From Acidithiobacillus concretivorus (GTDB lineage: Bacteria > Pseudomonadota > Gammaproteobacteria > Acidithiobacillales > Acidithiobacillaceae): 32,557 bases of DNA. Of the stretch, positions 30,507 to 32,557 are shown piece by piece; the first letter of the stretch is position 1; the number at the start of each line of letters is the position of its first letter. The stretch covers positions 1 to 32,557 of the forward strand of contig NZ_JABELD010000080.1 of NCBI RefSeq assembly GCF_018853445.1, given 5' to 3'. Position numbers and translations under genes: made by a program. The notes under the pieces are model-generated. The model ran no database searches. It was not told the DNA's origin and saw nothing but the letters and a program-made list of their open reading frames with translations.

Positions 30507-30887
30507 TTACTTGTTGCTGAGGCAGGACTTCATGAAGGTTTTACGCTCCGCGCCTTTTTTACCTTTGGCATCGGCATTACAGGTTTTCATCCGCATCTGT
30601 TGAGAGTTCAGTTTTTTTTCGGTTTTGGGTTTCTCTACTTTTATCTCTTTGACTTTTTTTGCTTCAGGTGCTTTTGCGGCAGGAACAGCCACTTCACCTT
30701 TCAGGCAGGACTTCATGAACGTCTTACGTTCTTCGCCCTTCTTACCTTTGGCATCGGCATTACAGGTCTTCATGCGTTCCTGGTGGGGCGTGAGGGGTTT
30801 GACAGCATGTGTCGCCGTTTCTGCGAATGACAAGGCAGGGACAGCAAGGGATAGGCACAGTAATGACATTACAGTTTTTTTAAGCAT
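30507..30887 (-). CDS. PsiF-repeat secreted protein
   Basis: The 126-residue product has a cleavable signal peptide (MLKKTVMSLLCLSLAVPALS, cleaved near FAETA) and two PsiF repeats, at about 33-64 and 94-126. Each has the pattern RMKTCNADAKGKKGEERKTF followed by MKSCL, with two conserved Cys. They are joined by a Lys/Pro/Ala-rich linker (about 65-92). PsiF proteins are phosphate-starvation-inducible in E. coli; their function is unknown. The two repeats are close copies at the DNA level as well, suggesting a recent internal duplication. AAAGGAAC precedes the ATG. Confidence 0.85.
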   Translation of the reverse strand: MLKKTVMSLLCLSLAVPALSFAETATHAVKPLTPHQERMKTCNADAKGKKGEERKTFMKSCLKGEVAVPAAKAPEAKKVKEIKVEKPKTEKKLNSQQMRMKTCNADAKGKKGAERKTFMKSCLSNK

Positions 30888-31061
30888 CTTTCGTTCCTTT
30901 TCTTTGGTAGATTATACAGCATAAATAGTATTACATATCGGTGACTTAGCTGCCAACAATAGTCAGATAGTCCGATACGTTACATGAATCATGACACCTC
31001 CATTCAGCGCGGCTTGCGTAAATGCTAAGATGCGGCCTACCCGATCAATTGCGGATACTTT

Positions 31062-32294
31062 ATGACCATGAATACAGAACAAGCAGAAGCACAAATTGCT
31101 CTGGGCACGGTAGATATTCTTCCGGAAGGAGAAATATCCAAACGTCTGGAGCTCGCAGCAGAAAAATCCGAACCATTGCGAATCAAGCTCGGTATGGATC
31201 CGACCGCTCCAGATCTTCACCTCGGTCATACGGTATTACTTCATAAGGCAAGACAGTTTCAGGATATGGGTCACAAATTATTATTCATCGTGGGTGATTT
31301 TACAGCGATGATCGGTGACCCGACGGGCAAAAATGTTACCCGCAAGCCTCTTAGCCGTGAGGAGGTTGCCGCCAATGCCGAAACCTATCAGCGCCAGGTC
31401 TTTAAGATACTCGATCCTGAGCGGACTGAAATACTTTTTAACTCCAGGTGGTTGGGCGCGTTAGCTCCAGAAGCGCTGATCCAGCTTGCCGCGCGTTATA
31501 CGGTGGCCCGGATGCTGGAGCGCGATGATTTCAGTAAGCGCTATGCAGCGAATCAACCCATTGCTATCCACGAGTTTCTTTATCCCCTGCTGCAAGGGTA
31601 TGACTCGGTAGCCATCAAGGCGGATCTGGAAATGGGCGGGACCGATCAACGTTTTAATCTGCTGGTAGGTCGGGAACTTCAACGAGAATACTGTCAAAAA
31701 GCGCAAATGGTGTTGACCATGCCAATTCTGGAGGGCCTGGATGGGGTACAGAAAATGTCCAAATCCCTGGGTAATTTTATAGCCGTGGAAGATCCTGCCG
31801 CAGAAATGTTTGGCAAGATCATGTCTATTTCGGACGCGCTGATGTGGCGCTATTTCACCCTGCTATCCCGGGTCCCTGTCCAGGAGCAGGAACAATGGCG
31901 ACGTGGAGCAGAAGAAGGATTGCTGAATCCTCGGGATATAAAACTGGATCTTGGCGAAGAGCTGGTGACCCGGTTTCATACGAAAGATGAGGCAGAAGAA
32001 GCGCGTAAGACTTTTTTGGCCCGCTTTCAGCGCCATGAAACGCCGCAGGACCTACCCCTAATGAGTTATGCCTTCGCTACCCCTCCACGACTCGCGCAGG
32101 TGCTGGTACAGACTGGTTTGGCGAGTAGCAACAGCGAAGCCATGCGCAAAATCCGCGAAAATGCCGTGCGAGTGAATGGCGAACGAGCAGGCGATCCGAC
32201 GGTAACGCTGAATATTGGGGAGGAATATTTACTGCAACTAGGTAAACGCCACTTTGCCAGGGTGGCGCTCTGCGCGGAGAAAAACGGTAACTAA
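31062..32294 (+). CDS. tyrS: Tyrosyl-tRNA synthetase
   Basis: The 410-residue class I synthetase attaches Tyr to tRNA-Tyr. It has the HIGH-type motif HLGH at 53-56 (preceded by GMDPTAPDL), the KMSKS motif ([10 protein letters not shown], about 229-238) and a C-terminal S4 RNA-binding domain ([20 protein letters not shown]). The start may be ATG 31062 or 31068; a GCGGA stretch lies about 12 bases before the first. The sequence resembles the TyrZ type. It lies immediately upstream of the rRNA operon with no terminator in between, an arrangement I recall being described for A. ferrooxidans, so read-through into rRNA is possible. Confidence 0.95.
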   Translation: MTMNTEQAEAQIALGTVDILPEGEISKRLELAAEKSEPLRIKLGMDPTAPDLHLGHTVLLHKARQFQDMGHKLLFIVGDFTAMIGDPTGKNVTRKPLSREEVAANAETYQRQVFKILDPERTEILFNSRWLGALAPEALIQLAARYTVARMLERDDFSKRYAANQPIAIHEFLYPLLQGYDSVAIKADLEMGGTDQRFNLLVGRELQREYCQKAQMVLTMPILEGLDGVQKMSKSLGNFIAVEDPAAEMFGKIMSISDALMWRYFTLLSRVPVQEQEQWRRGAEEGLLNPRDIKLDLGEELVTRFHTKDEAEEARKTFLARFQRHETPQDLPLMSYAFATPPRLAQVLVQTGLASSNSEAMRKIRENAVRVNGERAGDPTVTLNIGEEYLLQLGKRHFARVALCAEKNGN

Positions 32295-32356
32295 CAGAAT
32301 ATAAAGACTTCCTGATGGTCGATCCCGAAATACAGGAAAGATACGAAAATATTGTG

Positions 32357-32384
32357 TTGACACCCTTCGAACCCTGCGTATAAT
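32357..32384 (+). promoter_or_regulatory. rRNA operon promoter
   Basis: TTGACA (32357-32362) and TATAAT (32379-32384) are both perfect consensus, separated by 16 bases. A GC-rich discriminator GCGCCCTC follows, as in stringently controlled rRNA promoters. The AT-rich bases upstream (GATACGAAAATATTGTG) may act as an UP element. It lies 63-90 bases after the tyrS stop. Confidence 0.88.
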
Positions 32385-32413
32385 GCGCCCTCACGACGCG
32401 GCGTTGAGCCGCA

Positions 32414-32441
32414 CCGGACTCCGGTCCGGATGTTCTTTAAA
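32414..32441 (+). promoter_or_regulatory. boxB hairpin and boxA antitermination signal
   Basis: CCGGAC (32414-32419) pairs with GTCCGG (32424-32429) around TCCG, a boxB-like hairpin. TGTTCTTTAAA (32431-32441) follows and matches the boxA consensus TGCTCTTTAACA. A boxC-like TGTGTGGGG begins at 32455. The order boxB, boxA, boxC is that of E. coli rrn leaders and permits rRNA antitermination by Nus factors. Confidence 0.75.
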
Positions 32442-32535
32442 AGCCGAGTGGAGATGTGTGGGGTTTAGGCCCAAGCTGTATTGAGTATGATTTATCGTAC
32501 TGAATATGGCGGAAGTTGAACAAATTGTATGGATT

Positions 32536-32557
32536 GAACTTAAGAGTTTGATCCTGG
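32536..32557 (+). rRNA. rrs: 16S ribosomal RNA, 5' end only
   Basis: The last bases, AGAGTTTGATCCTGG (32543-32557), are the universal 5' conserved stretch of bacterial 16S rRNA. Aligning to E. coli numbering puts base 1 near 32536. The gene continues beyond the window. Confidence 0.93.

Overview
The window looks like a chromosomal segment of an Acidithiobacillus-type acidophile or a close relative. The reasons are a tyrosyl-tRNA synthetase gene directly upstream of a 16S rRNA gene (an arrangement I recall for A. ferrooxidans), a ResB/CcsA cytochrome c maturation pair, and the overall gene set. This assignment is from memory of gene content, not from a search.

Layout. (a) 1-3.8 kb is a + strand block of poorly characterised genes: the end of a Gly/Tyr/Pro/Gln-rich low-complexity protein, an orphan ParA-type ATPase, a membrane-anchored TPR protein, two small unknown proteins and a protein that looks like a tandem V4R-type sensor fold. 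(b) 3.8-12.07 kb is a decayed accessory island. It holds an IS66-type remnant, two IS21-type end junctions, one apparently intact DDE insertion sequence (4637-6038), an integron-type gene cassette with a structurally convincing attC site (7491-7559), a broken OLD-family nuclease gene cut by an IS3-family element, scraps of ribB, vapC and istB, a surviving VapB-like antitoxin, an SDR oxidoreductase and a complete HigBA toxin-antitoxin pair. (c) 12.07-32.56 kb is ordinary chromosome: nfsA, ogt, a frameshifted drug/metabolite exporter, cbpA-cbpM, uvrD, a comEA-like gene, thrB/DUF2782/LOG, polA, kch, engB, resB-ccsA, an MFS carrier, panD with a tiny overlapping membrane-protein gene, a PsiF-repeat protein, and tyrS followed by the rRNA promoter, antitermination leader and first bases of 16S rRNA.

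The most interesting item is the cassette at about 6283-7553. It carries two overlapping genes: an unrecognised helical protein of 153 residues and a protein of 222 residues with a PD-(D/E)XK nuclease signature. Its attC has a perfect 15-bp stem carrying exactly two unpaired bases, as attC sites do. No integrase gene is visible, so this is a cassette stranded without its integron. Together with the adjacent OLD-nuclease gene and toxin-antitoxin loci it reads as a defence-type island, and the two-gene nuclease unit is a candidate undescribed system.

A second, more tentative candidate is the pairing of the orphan ParA ATPase with a disordered Gly/Tyr-rich protein, which resembles the logic of ParA-type cargo-positioning systems. 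In the chromosomal part, neighbours share themes rather than one pathway: DNA repair and replication (ogt, uvrD, polA), cytochrome c assembly (resB, ccsA), chaperone control (cbpA, cbpM) and translation (tyrS, rRNA).
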